DNA from: Bacillota bacterium
GTDB lineage: Bacteria; Bacillota; Clostridia; Clostridiales; Clostridiaceae
Length of the DNA: 13,196 nucleotides
Direction: 5' to 3'
Assembly (NCBI GenBank): GCA_023424785.1
Contig: JAFADP010000161.1
Coordinates: 1 to 13,196 of the forward strand
Numbering within the stretch: the stretch's first letter is position 1; each line of letters opens with the position of its first letter. The position numbers and the translations under genes are program-made. The notes beneath the pieces are model-generated. The model made no database searches. It saw only the letters and a program-made list of their open reading frames with translations, and was not told where the DNA came from. This document shows, in pieces, positions 6,687 to 13,196 of this stretch.

Positions 6687-8594
6687 ATGAGAAAAGTAAA
6701 ATTAGCTGAAAATGCGGGTTTTTGCTTTGGAGTTCAACGAGCAGTTGAAACAGCAGTAGAAACTCAAAAAAAATATATGAAAAAAATATATACTTTAGGA
6801 CCACTTATTCATAATAATGATGTGGTAAAATACTTAGAGGAACATCATATATTTGCAATAGATTTAAGTGATATAGATACATTGGAAGAAGGAGATGTTA
6901 TTGTAATAAGATCTCATGGGGTAACTAAGGAAGTTATAGAAAGGCTAAACAATAAGAAATTAGTTGTTGAAAATGCAACATGTCCGTTTGTAACTAATAT
7001 ACAAAAGAAGGTAGATAAGTTTTCTTCTAAAGGATATGGAATAGTTATATTAGGAGATAAAAGTCATCCAGAAGTTATAGGCATAAATGGATGGTGTAAT
7101 AATGTTGCTACTATAACTAATGATGGTTCTCTTCCAAGTGAACTTCCAAGTAAGCTTTGTGTTGTATCACAAACAACTGAAAAAGTTGAAAATTGGAATA
7201 AAACCTTAGATAATTTGGATGATACAAAGTTTGAAGATTTAAAAGCTTATAACACTATTTGTTCAGCAACTAATGTAAGACAAGATAGTGCAGAAAAACT
7301 TTCTAAGGAAGTTGATGCTATGATAGTTATAGGTGGAAAAAACAGCTCAAATACTACAAAACTTTATGAGATAGCAAAAGCTAATTGTCCAAATACAATA
7401 CATATAGAAAATTCATCTGAATTACCAGAAGAATATATAAATAATTTAAATTTCAAAAAAATTGGAGTTACCGCTGGTGCATCTACACCAGATTGGATAA
7501 TCAGGGAGGTTATTAATATTATGCAAGACGAAAACATCAGAAATGAACAAGAAGAATTAATGAAAGAAATCGATAAAACATTATCTATAGGTGATGAAAT
7601 AGAAAGTGAAATAATTTCTAAAAATAATGAAGGGGTAATAGTTGCTCTTATAGGAAATGGAAGAGATGGAATTATACCATATAGAGAATTAACTACTAAA
7701 GAAGATCCGCAAGAATATGCAGATAAGTTAAATGTTGGAGATACAATAAAAGCTAAGGTTATTAAATTAAAGAATGCTGATAATTATGTTGTTCTTTCAA
7801 GAACAGAATATGAAAAGAAAGAAGCTTTAGAAGAATTAGAAAAGTTATTCAATGAAGGAACTGTTTTTGATGTAACTATAGCAGAAGCAAAAGAAAAGGG
7901 ATTAGTAGCTTATCACAATGGTGTAAGAGTATTTATACCAGCATCTCAAATAGATGTTAAGTTTGTATCTAATAAAGAAGATTTTAAGAATATGGTATTA
8001 CCAGTTAAATTAATAGAATTCTCAAAAGGAAATCCATCTAAGATAATAGCTTCAAGAAGAGTTATATTAGAAGAAGAAAAGAATGCTAAAGAAGAAGCAG
8101 CTTGGTCTTCATTTAATGTAGGAGATGTAGTTAAGGGTGAAATAAAGAGATTTACAAGCTTTGGTGCATTTGCAGAAGTAAATGGAGTAGATGGTTTAAT
8201 ACATCTTTCACAAATTTCTTGGAATCATGTTAAAAAAGCTCAAGATTACTTAAAAGAAGGAGATATAATAGATCTTAAGATTATAGATTTAGATAAAGAA
8301 ACTAAGAAACTTTCTTTAAGTATTAAGGCTTTAACTCCAGAACCATGGGCAAATGTTGGTGAAAAGTATCCAGAAGGATCAATAGTTTTAGGAAAAGTTG
8401 TAAGAATAAATGACTTTGGTGCATTTATAGAATTAGAACCTGGAGTAGATGGATTAGTTCACATTTCAAAAATAAGTCATGAAAGAATAGAACACCCATC
8501 ACAAGTTTTACAAGTTGGTGAAGAAATTAAAGCTAAAATTCTTTCTGTAGATGGAGAAAAGAAGAGAATAAGCTTAAGTATAAAAGATATCTAA
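6687..8594 (+). CDS. ispH-rpsA: Fused 4-hydroxy-3-methylbut-2-enyl diphosphate reductase / 30S ribosomal protein S1
   Basis: A 635-residue fusion known from clostridia. Residues 1-about 280 are IspH, the last enzyme of the MEP isoprenoid pathway, which reduces HMBPP to IPP and DMAPP. The [4Fe-4S] ligands C13 (GFCFG), C99 (NATCPF) and C192 (TICSATNVRQ) are intact, as are H42, H77 (RSHG), H127 and catalytic E129 (SHPEV). Residues about 303-633 hold four S1 RNA-binding repeats, starting near 303, 390, 476 and 563. Repeats 3 and 4 are the most canonical, with SFGAFAEVNGVDGLIHLSQI and DFGAFIELEPGVDGLVHISK. Repeat 2 is divergent. The junction is continuous, with no frameshift. The ribosome binding site AGGAG (6669-6673) is 13 nt from the ATG. 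It probably shares a transcript with cmk and ends in a strong terminator. Confidence 0.96.
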   Translation: MRKVKLAENAGFCFGVQRAVETAVETQKKYMKKIYTLGPLIHNNDVVKYLEEHHIFAIDLSDIDTLEEGDVIVIRSHGVTKEVIERLNNKKLVVENATCPFVTNIQKKVDKFSSKGYGIVILGDKSHPEVIGINGWCNNVATITNDGSLPSELPSKLCVVSQTTEKVENWNKTLDNLDDTKFEDLKAYNTICSATNVRQDSAEKLSKEVDAMIVIGGKNSSNTTKLYEIAKANCPNTIHIENSSELPEEYINNLNFKKIGVTAGASTPDWIIREVINIMQDENIRNEQEELMKEIDKTLSIGDEIESEIISKNNEGVIVALIGNGRDGIIPYRELTTKEDPQEYADKLNVGDTIKAKVIKLKNADNYVVLSRTEYEKKEALEELEKLFNEGTVFDVTIAEAKEKGLVAYHNGVRVFIPASQIDVKFVSNKEDFKNMVLPVKLIEFSKGNPSKIIASRRVILEEEKNAKEEAAWSSFNVGDVVKGEIKRFTSFGAFAEVNGVDGLIHLSQISWNHVKKAQDYLKEGDIIDLKIIDLDKETKKLSLSIKALTPEPWANVGEKYPEGSIVLGKVVRINDFGAFIELEPGVDGLVHISKISHERIEHPSQVLQVGEEIKAKILSVDGEKKRISLSIKDI

Positions 8595-8607
8595 AAAGTG
8601 AATATTT

Positions 8608-8638
8608 AGAACTCCTTAAAATAGGAGTTCTTTTCTTG
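8608..8638 (+). terminator. Intrinsic terminator after ispH-rpsA
   Basis: AGAACTCCT (8608-8616) pairs perfectly with AGGAGTTCT (8623-8631) around a 6-nt loop, followed by a short T-rich tail. It lies 14 nt past the stop codon. The GNAT gene starts 17 nt after it and has no obvious promoter of its own, so partial read-through is likely. Confidence 0.8.
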
Positions 8639-8654
8639 TATAAAGAGGCGAGAT

Positions 8655-9521
8655 ATGATTAGTATTGAAAAATTATGTGGTAAAAATATTGATAACTTTA
8701 AATCTCTAGTGGCTGAAGCTAACAGGTATGTTGGTTATAGATTAGATTTTTTTGCTTCACATGATGATAAAAGTTTTTTATCTAAACATATATTAAGAAA
8801 AAATGTAAACCTTATTATACACAATGGGACATATATTGGATATGCTTGGATAAGAATATCGTCTAATAAGGTAATATATATACAAGATATATTTATTAAG
8901 AAGGAGTACTTAGGATATATATCAGAGGGTTTTCCTTTACTATTTAGAGGAAATACTTTTATATATGAAAGTTTGGAAAATGATTATTTTAAAGCATTGG
9001 CTAGTGCCCTAGGAATGTATAAAATAAGAGAAAGTTATTTAATGAGTTTAGATACGAGATATCCATTAGAAAATATTAAGTATAATCTTCAGTATAGACA
9101 TCTTATTCTTAATAAGGATGAAGAACTGAGATGTCTTTTACAAAATTCTATTTTTAAAGATAATTCTAGGGTGCCATTAACACCTAGTGATGTAAGATTT
9201 GATGAAAAACAAGAATATTATTTAAAAGATTTGTGTATCTTTCTTTTATGTGAAAATAAAGCTATAGGATATGGTCAGATAGTATTTAATAGAGGGATTT
9301 ATTCTATAGTTAATTTTGGTATATTAGAAAAATATAGAGGAAAAGGATATGGAAAAGAGTTTATGCATAGGCTTATAATATTAGCTAAGGAACATAACAT
9401 AGAAGAGTTAAATATAAGAGTAGATGCATTAAATGAAATTGCTAAAAAGCTTTATTATAGTGTTGGATTTGAGGAAAAAGGAATTTTTTCTACTTGGATT
9501 TATAACAAAAATAAGGTATAA
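8655..9521 (+). CDS. GNAT family N-acetyltransferase
   Basis: A soluble 288-residue protein. The C-terminal half (about 195-285) is a clear GNAT domain: a GYGQIVFNRGIYSIVNFGI strand pair, the acetyl-CoA-binding motif RGKGYG (228-233), then NIRVDALNEIAKKLYYSVGFEEKG (253-276), the motif B helix and final strand. The N-terminal half contains a second, degenerate GNAT-like pattern (GTYIGYAWIRISSNKVIYIQ, about 58-77) without the pyrophosphate-binding loop. It may be a tandem GNAT in which only the second domain is active. The acceptor substrate cannot be told from sequence. The start follows AGAGGCGAG at short spacing. The end of the gene contains the predicted promoter of the downstream FNR-like regulator. 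Confidence 0.85.
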   Translation: MISIEKLCGKNIDNFKSLVAEANRYVGYRLDFFASHDDKSFLSKHILRKNVNLIIHNGTYIGYAWIRISSNKVIYIQDIFIKKEYLGYISEGFPLLFRGNTFIYESLENDYFKALASALGMYKIRESYLMSLDTRYPLENIKYNLQYRHLILNKDEELRCLLQNSIFKDNSRVPLTPSDVRFDEKQEYYLKDLCIFLLCENKAIGYGQIVFNRGIYSIVNFGILEKYRGKGYGKEFMHRLIILAKEHNIEELNIRVDALNEIAKKLYYSVGFEEKGIFSTWIYNKNKV

Positions 9522-9522
9522 T
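9494..9522 (+). promoter_or_regulatory. Promoter of the FNR-like regulator, embedded in the GNAT gene
   Basis: TTGGAT (9494-9499), a 17-bp spacer and a perfect TATAAT (9517-9522) lie over the last codons and stop of the GNAT gene. The predicted start point near 9529 gives a 68-nt leader that includes the palindrome at 9538-9558. Confidence 0.65.
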
Positions 9523-9537
9523 AGTAAAAGAATTTAT

Positions 9538-9558
9538 GGGTGGTATATTATACCACCC
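9538..9558. promoter_or_regulatory. Perfect GC-flanked palindrome: operator or weak terminator before the FNR-like gene
   Basis: GGGTGGTATA (9538-9547) and TATACCACCC (9549-9558) flank a single T, a perfect 10-bp inverted repeat and unusually GC-rich for this genome. It lies 17 nt after the GNAT stop and at about +10 to +30 of the predicted regulator transcript. The downstream tail TTCATATT is a poor U-tract. It may terminate GNAT transcripts, act as an operator, or both. Confidence 0.6.
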
Positions 9559-9596
9559 TTCATATTATATACATTGTTTTGGATTTGTGAGGTATT

Positions 9597-10301
9597 ATGG
9601 ATAATTATTGTATAAGTTGTAAAAAAGGGGCGTGCGTTACAAGTGTACCTATTTTTAATAATTTAGATTATGATCAATTATTAAAAATTTCACAAATAAT
9701 GGAAGGTGTATCGTATGATAAAGGTAATATTATATTTACAGAAGGTAACAATGGGGATACTCTTTACTTTATTTATGAAGGTAAAATAAAGCTATATAAG
9801 TATACCAAAGATGGAAAAGAACAAATTTTAAATATACTTTCTGATGGAGACTTTTTTGGAGAGTTAAATTTATTAAAGAACTCTACTTACAATTTTAATG
9901 CTAAAGCTATTACAGATTGTAAGGTATGTACATTAACTAATGAGCAATTTAAAAATATTATTATAGAAAGACCTGAAATTTCTATAAAGGTTTTAGAAGC
10001 TATTGCAGAAAGATTATCTAATATGGAACAACTAATTCAAAATTTGGCTACTAATGATATAGATTCGAGGGTTGCTTATCTTTTAAGTGAACTATGCGAA
10101 AATTATGGAGTAAAAGAAAAAAATAATACTATTTTAATTGAACTTCCTATATCAAGAGAAGATATGGCAAATTATATAGGAGTTAGTAGAGAAACTATAA
10201 GCAGAAAACTTAAGAAATTTGAGGAGGAGGGAATAATAATTTTAAGGGGAACAAAGAAAATAATAGTTATAGATAAAGAAATATTAGATAATTATATATA
10301 A
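9597..10301 (+). CDS. Crp/Fnr family regulator, FNR-like with candidate [4Fe-4S] cysteines
   Basis: The 234-residue regulator has an N-terminal cyclic-nucleotide-fold sensor domain (about 18-130), a dimerisation helix (about 130-155) and a C-terminal winged helix (about 157-232). C5, C8 and C13 (CISCKKGAC) form a cysteine cluster like that of E. coli FNR (C20, C23, C29). C111, in CKVCTLTNEQF, aligns with FNR C122, so four ligands for an oxygen- or NO-sensitive cluster are available. The recognition helix GVSRETISRKLKKF carries E199, S202 and R203, matching the FNR residues that read TTGA half-sites. The start ATG follows GTGAGG at short spacing. An FNR-type box lies just past its stop, upstream of gapN. 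The effector is inferred; a CRP-like small-ligand sensor is less likely given the cysteines. Confidence 0.88.
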   Translation: MDNYCISCKKGACVTSVPIFNNLDYDQLLKISQIMEGVSYDKGNIIFTEGNNGDTLYFIYEGKIKLYKYTKDGKEQILNILSDGDFFGELNLLKNSTYNFNAKAITDCKVCTLTNEQFKNIIIERPEISIKVLEAIAERLSNMEQLIQNLATNDIDSRVAYLLSELCENYGVKEKNNTILIELPISREDMANYIGVSRETISRKLKKFEEEGIIILRGTKKIIVIDKEILDNYI

Positions 10302-10312
10302 ATTTTTAAAAT

Positions 10313-10326
10313 TTGATTTGAATCAC
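10313..10326. promoter_or_regulatory. FNR-type binding site upstream of gapN
   Basis: TTGAT (10313-10317), four bases, then ATCAC (10322-10326) match the FNR consensus TTGAT-N4-ATCAA at 9 of 10 positions. The site is centred at 10319.5, which is -41.5 relative to the start point predicted from the gapN -10 box, the class II activator position. Confidence 0.7.
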
Positions 10327-10348
10327 ATTTTATTTTTTTTAAAGACTA

Positions 10349-10354
10349 TATAAT
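10349..10354 (+). promoter_or_regulatory. -10 box of the gapN promoter (activator-dependent type)
   Basis: A perfect TATAAT lies at 10349-10354. The -35 position at 17-bp spacing is CATTTT (10326-10331), a poor match, as expected if an activator bound over -41.5 replaces -35 contacts. The predicted start point is near 10361, about 29 nt before the gapN ATG. Confidence 0.6.
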
Positions 10355-10389
10355 AACAGTGTAAGATGAGGCAAGAGGAGAAATAACAT

Positions 10390-11847
10390 ATGATAAGTAC
10401 TATTACAAAAGAAAATAGATATTTTAAGAATTTAATAAATGGTGAATGGAAAGATAGTAAAAATAATGATTACATAGATATATTTTCGCCAATAAATGAT
10501 GAATTATTAGGTAGTGTGCCTGCAATGAGCGTTGAAGAAGTAAATGAAGCAATAGAAACTTCAAAATCAGCTCAAAAACTATGGAAAGATGTTCCTTTAA
10601 ATAAGAAGATTGAAATTTTATATAAAGCAGCAGATTTATTATCTGAAAGAGTTGAAGAATTATCAGATTTACTTATGAAAGAAATAGCTAAAGATAAGAA
10701 GAGCTGTAGATCTGAAGTTTTAAGAACTGCAGACCTTATAAGATTTACATGTGATACTGCAAAGGGGCTTAAAGGTGAAAGTCTTCAAGGAGATAACTTT
10801 CCAGGATACAATAGAAATAAGATTTCTATTGTAACTAGAGAACCTTTAGGAGTAGTATTAGCTATATCTCCATTTAACTATCCAATAAACTTAGCAGCAT
10901 CTAAAATTGCACCTGCTTTAGTTGGTGGAAACTCTGTAGTATTTAAGCCAGCTACACAAGGAAGCTTATGTGGATTATGCTTAGCAAAAATATTTGAAGA
11001 AGCTGGAGTTCCTAAGGGAGTTTTAAATACTGTAACAGGTAAAGGAAGTGTAATAGGAGATTATGTTGTTACACATAAAGATATAAACTTTATAAACTTT
11101 ACTGGAAGTACAGGAATAGGAAGTAGAATATCTGAATTAACTAAGATGGTACCAGTTCTTATGGAATTAGGTGGAAAAGATGCGGCTATAGTATTAAAAG
11201 ATGCAGATTTAGACTTAGCAGCTAAAAATATAGTTGCAGGTGCTTATTCATACTCAGGACAAAGATGTACAGCTGTTAAGAGAGTTTTAGTTGTAGAAGA
11301 AGTAGCTGATGCTTTAGTTGAAAAAATAAAAGCAGGAGTAGAAAAGCTTGCTGTTGGAACAAATCTAGAAGAAGCTCTTGATGTTGTACCATTAATTAAT
11401 AAAAATAGTGCAGATTTTGTAATGAATTTAATAGAAGATGCAAAAACTAAAGGTGCAGATGTTCTTGTTGGTGGAAAAAGAGAAGGTAACTTAGTGTATC
11501 CTACTTTAGTAGATAATGTAACTGAAGATATGGATTTAGCTTGGGAAGAACCATTTGGTCCAGTTTTACCAATAATAAGAGTTAAAGATGTAGATGAAGC
11601 TTTAGAATTAGCTAATAAATCAGAATACGGTCTTCAAAGTTCAGTATTTACACAAAATATTAATGACGCATTTTATGTTGCACAAAAACTTGAAGTAGGT
11701 ACTGTTCAAGTGAATAACAAAACAGAAAGAGGACCAGATCACTTCCCATTCTTAGGAGTAAAATCTTCTGGAGTAGGAACTCAAGGAATAAGATATTCAA
11801 TTGAATCAATGACAAGACCAAAAGCAACAGTAATTAACTTAATATAA
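10390..11847 (+). CDS. gapN: NADP-dependent non-phosphorylating glyceraldehyde-3-phosphate dehydrogenase
   Basis: GapN oxidises glyceraldehyde-3-phosphate straight to 3-phosphoglycerate with NADP+, giving NADPH while skipping the ATP made by phosphoglycerate kinase. The 485 residues follow the Streptococcus mutans GapN pattern closely: NGEWKDS at the start, REPLGVVLAISPFNYPINLA with oxyanion N163, cofactor-contacting K186 (FKPATQGS), NFTGSTGIG (236-244), general base E259 (MELGGKD), nucleophile C293 (SGQRCTAVKRVL), and the late EEPFGPVLPIIRV and VNNKTERGPDHFPFLG segments. All catalytic residues are present. The start follows AGAGGAG by 9 nt. The gene sits behind an FNR-like box and next to an FNR-like regulator, which suggests redox- or oxygen-dependent control. 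Repeat copy 2 begins 5 nt after the stop. Confidence 0.95.
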   Translation: MISTITKENRYFKNLINGEWKDSKNNDYIDIFSPINDELLGSVPAMSVEEVNEAIETSKSAQKLWKDVPLNKKIEILYKAADLLSERVEELSDLLMKEIAKDKKSCRSEVLRTADLIRFTCDTAKGLKGESLQGDNFPGYNRNKISIVTREPLGVVLAISPFNYPINLAASKIAPALVGGNSVVFKPATQGSLCGLCLAKIFEEAGVPKGVLNTVTGKGSVIGDYVVTHKDINFINFTGSTGIGSRISELTKMVPVLMELGGKDAAIVLKDADLDLAAKNIVAGAYSYSGQRCTAVKRVLVVEEVADALVEKIKAGVEKLAVGTNLEEALDVVPLINKNSADFVMNLIEDAKTKGADVLVGGKREGNLVYPTLVDNVTEDMDLAWEEPFGPVLPIIRVKDVDEALELANKSEYGLQSSVFTQNINDAFYVAQKLEVGTVQVNNKTERGPDHFPFLGVKSSGVGTQGIRYSIESMTRPKATVINLI

Positions 11848-11851
11848 ACTA

Positions 11852-11984
11852 TTTATCTGATGTCTAGCCGTTGTAACACTCCCTTGTTCTATATAACAGG
11901 GAGCTAACAACTGACATGATTCTAGATTAACTCAGATAAATTCAGTAGGAGATAAAACTCCTACTGAATAAGTTTTACTTTATA
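11852..11984 (+). repeat. Two-hairpin intergenic repeat, copy 2
   Basis: Second copy of the element at 2209-2342, direct orientation, core 11852-11975. Hairpin A is kept except that the outer stem has a mismatch (ACAACTG against CCGTTGT). Hairpin B is perfect here, with ATTCAGTAGGAG paired to CTCCTACTGAAT (12 bp) around a short A-rich loop. The T-rich stretch after hairpin B could let it act as a weak terminator for gapN. Like copy 1, it follows TTTAT and lies directly behind a plus-strand gene. It fills most of the 169-bp gapN-reductase gap. Confidence 0.85.
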
Positions 11985-12016
11985 AACAAAAGATAAAATA
12001 ATTCGGAGGAAAACAT

Positions 12017-12769
12017 ATGACAAATACATGGAAGGGATTTAAAGAATTTATTGTATTTGATAAAGTGCAAGAGGATGAATTAGTAACATCATTATATTTA
12101 AAATTAAAAGATGATATTCAGTTACCTAAACCAATATCAGGGCAATTTATAGCGGTAAGATTTAAGAATGGTGATGAGTATACTAAGATAAGACAATATA
12201 CTTTATCTATGAGCAATAAAGAAAACTATTACAGAATAAGTATAAAGAAAGAAGAGAATGGTGAAGTAAGCAAAATTTTATGTGATAACGTAAACATAGG
12301 TGACACACTAGAATGTACTGCACCAGTTGGAAGATTTATATTAAAAGATGGTAAAGAGCCGTTAGTGTTAATAGGTGGCGGTATAGGAATAACTCCAATG
12401 CTTGCTATGGCTTATGAAGCAGTAACACAAAATAGAGAAATAAAATTAATATATAGTTTAGGAAATTCAAATCATCATAGTTTTAAGGATGAATTAGATA
12501 AGCTTAATAAAGAGAATAGTGACTTGGATTTAATTACAATATATACTCGTCCAAATGAAGAGGATAAATTAGGTAAAGACTTTGATTTAAAAGGTAGAAT
12601 TACTTTAGAATGGATGAAAGAAAACTTACCTAAGAATGGAGATTATTACTTCTGTGGTCCAGTTCCATTTATGAAAGCAATATATAAGAATTTAAAAGCT
12701 ATGGGAATTGAAGATGATAAAATAAACTATGAATTATTTGCTCCAGGTGAAGATATAACAAAAGAGTAA
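12017..12769 (+). CDS. FAD/NAD(P)H-binding oxidoreductase, ferredoxin-NADP reductase fold (flavohaemoglobin-reductase-like)
   Basis: A soluble 250-residue reductase. Residues about 1-110 form the FAD barrel with RQYTLS (59-64) binding the isoalloxazine and phosphate. Residues about 115-235 form the pyridine-nucleotide domain with GGGIGITPMLAM (120-131) and YFCGPVPFM (211-219). The end, YELFAPGED, resembles that of flavohaemoglobins. There is no globin domain, no 2Fe-2S ferredoxin domain and no PyrK/HydG-type C-terminal cysteine cluster, so it must pass electrons to a separate protein or directly to small acceptors. In clostridia, similar stand-alone reductases are found in nitrosative- or oxidative-stress settings; here the neighbours are gapN and an FNR-like regulator. 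CGGAGG lies 7-8 nt before the ATG. No strong promoter is seen, so transcription may depend on read-through from gapN. Confidence 0.85.
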   Translation: MTNTWKGFKEFIVFDKVQEDELVTSLYLKLKDDIQLPKPISGQFIAVRFKNGDEYTKIRQYTLSMSNKENYYRISIKKEENGEVSKILCDNVNIGDTLECTAPVGRFILKDGKEPLVLIGGGIGITPMLAMAYEAVTQNREIKLIYSLGNSNHHSFKDELDKLNKENSDLDLITIYTRPNEEDKLGKDFDLKGRITLEWMKENLPKNGDYYFCGPVPFMKAIYKNLKAMGIEDDKINYELFAPGEDITKE

Positions 12770-12783
12770 TAATACTTAATAAG

Positions 12784-12840
12784 GAAGAGAGGATAGTTAA
12801 GAAATATAACTTAACTGTGCACTCTTCTTTTTTATTTTTT
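12784..12840 (+). terminator. Intrinsic terminator after the reductase gene
   Basis: GAAGAG (12784-12789) pairs with CTCTTC (12822-12827) and AGTTAAG (12795-12801) pairs with CTTAACT (12810-12816). A 5-by-5 internal loop lies between the two stems, and a long T-rich tail follows. Confidence 0.8.
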
Positions 12841-12924
12841 AACCCTTCACTCTCAACTCTTAACTCTAAATATACTATATATGATATAATTATTATAACT
12901 ATCATTGTGTAGTTTGGAGGAATT

Positions 12925-13196
12925 ATGAAAAAGGATTTTAATAGTGAGCAATTAAATGTTATTAACGAGCTTAATAATAATATTTTACTTATTGCATCAG
13001 CAGGAACAGGAAAAACAGATACATTAACTAGTAGAATTCAAAATATAATAAAAGAAAATAAGGCAAAGCCAAGTGAAATATTATGTATTACTTTTACTAA
13101 TAAGGCTTGTAGAGAAATGGAAGAAAGAATTGAAGAAGCTTTAGGAAAAGATGCAAAACATATTACAATAAAAACATTTCATTCTTTTTGTCTTCA
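12925..13196 (+). CDS. UvrD/Rep family ATP-dependent DNA helicase, N-terminal fragment (3' end outside window)
   Basis: The first 90 codons of a superfamily 1 helicase are visible and the frame is open at the window end. Seen in order are the Q-motif FNSEQLNVIN (5-14), Walker A ASAGTGKT (about 24-31), motif Ia CITFTNKACREMEERI, and motif Ib IKTFHSFCL at the edge. The TFHSFC form is common in UvrD-like and RecB-like helicases, whereas PcrA usually has TFHSM/L. I therefore call it UvrD-family rather than PcrA; the C-terminal part would decide. The start ATG follows TTTGGAGG with 4-nt spacing. An upstream TATAAT (12885-12890) may be its -10 box, although no good -35 is visible. Confidence 0.88.
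   Translation, partial: MKKDFNSEQLNVINELNNNILLIASAGTGKTDTLTSRIQNIIKENKAKPSEILCITFTNKACREMEERIEEALGKDAKHITIKTFHSFCL

Noticed and set aside
9433..9615. Plus-strand open frame overlapping the GNAT 3' end and the regulator start
   Set aside because: It overlaps two confident genes and the GC-rich palindrome, and its hydrophobic translation reflects AT-rich sequence.
12699..12905. Minus-strand open frame over the reductase 3' end
   Set aside because: It runs through an intrinsic terminator and the 3' end of a confident gene, with no family resemblance.

Overview
The window is low-GC (by eye roughly a quarter to 30% G+C), with strong AGGAGG-type ribosome binding sites, TATAAT-rich promoters and typical clostridial gene content: an IspH-ribosomal protein S1 fusion, a SEC-C-tagged methionine aminopeptidase, a non-phosphorylating GapN and a PF06541 membrane protein. 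It looks like the chromosome of a Clostridium sensu stricto species. I cannot name the species. Most of the window is core or housekeeping sequence; no phage, plasmid, CRISPR or toxin locus is visible.

Layout. Positions 1-1013 hold the 3' end of a lipase-like alpha/beta hydrolase followed by a DUF1877 protein. Positions 1160-2224 hold a stand-alone hisC-type aminotransferase. A structured intergenic repeat (copy 1) begins inside its last codons, followed by a bidirectional terminator. The minus-strand block 4509-2376 has a small four-helix membrane protein, then a likely operon of methionine aminopeptidase and a PF06541 membrane protein behind a clear sigma-A promoter. From 4666 the plus strand carries a BaiN/HI0933-type flavoprotein, then cmk and ispH-rpsA behind their own promoter, then a two-domain GNAT acetyltransferase.

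Positions 9494-12769 look like a redox module. An FNR-like regulator has four candidate cluster cysteines and the FNR-type recognition residues E..SR. It is followed by gapN, which makes NADPH from glyceraldehyde-3-phosphate. A near-consensus FNR box (TTGAT-N4-ATCAC) lies between them, centred at -41.5 from the predicted gapN start point, the class II activator position. A second copy of the structured repeat follows gapN, then a single-component FAD/NAD(P)H reductase. The window ends in the N-terminus of a UvrD-family helicase.

The two most interesting signals are (1) the approximately 125-bp two-hairpin repeat. It occurs twice, about 96% identical, each time at or within 5 nt of a stop codon, in the same orientation and after a TTTAT pentamer, which suggests a non-autonomous IS200/IS605-like element or a mobile 3'-UTR module. 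(2) The regulator-box-gapN arrangement, which predicts a local anaerobic or redox regulon. Both are inferences from reading the sequence; no search was run.
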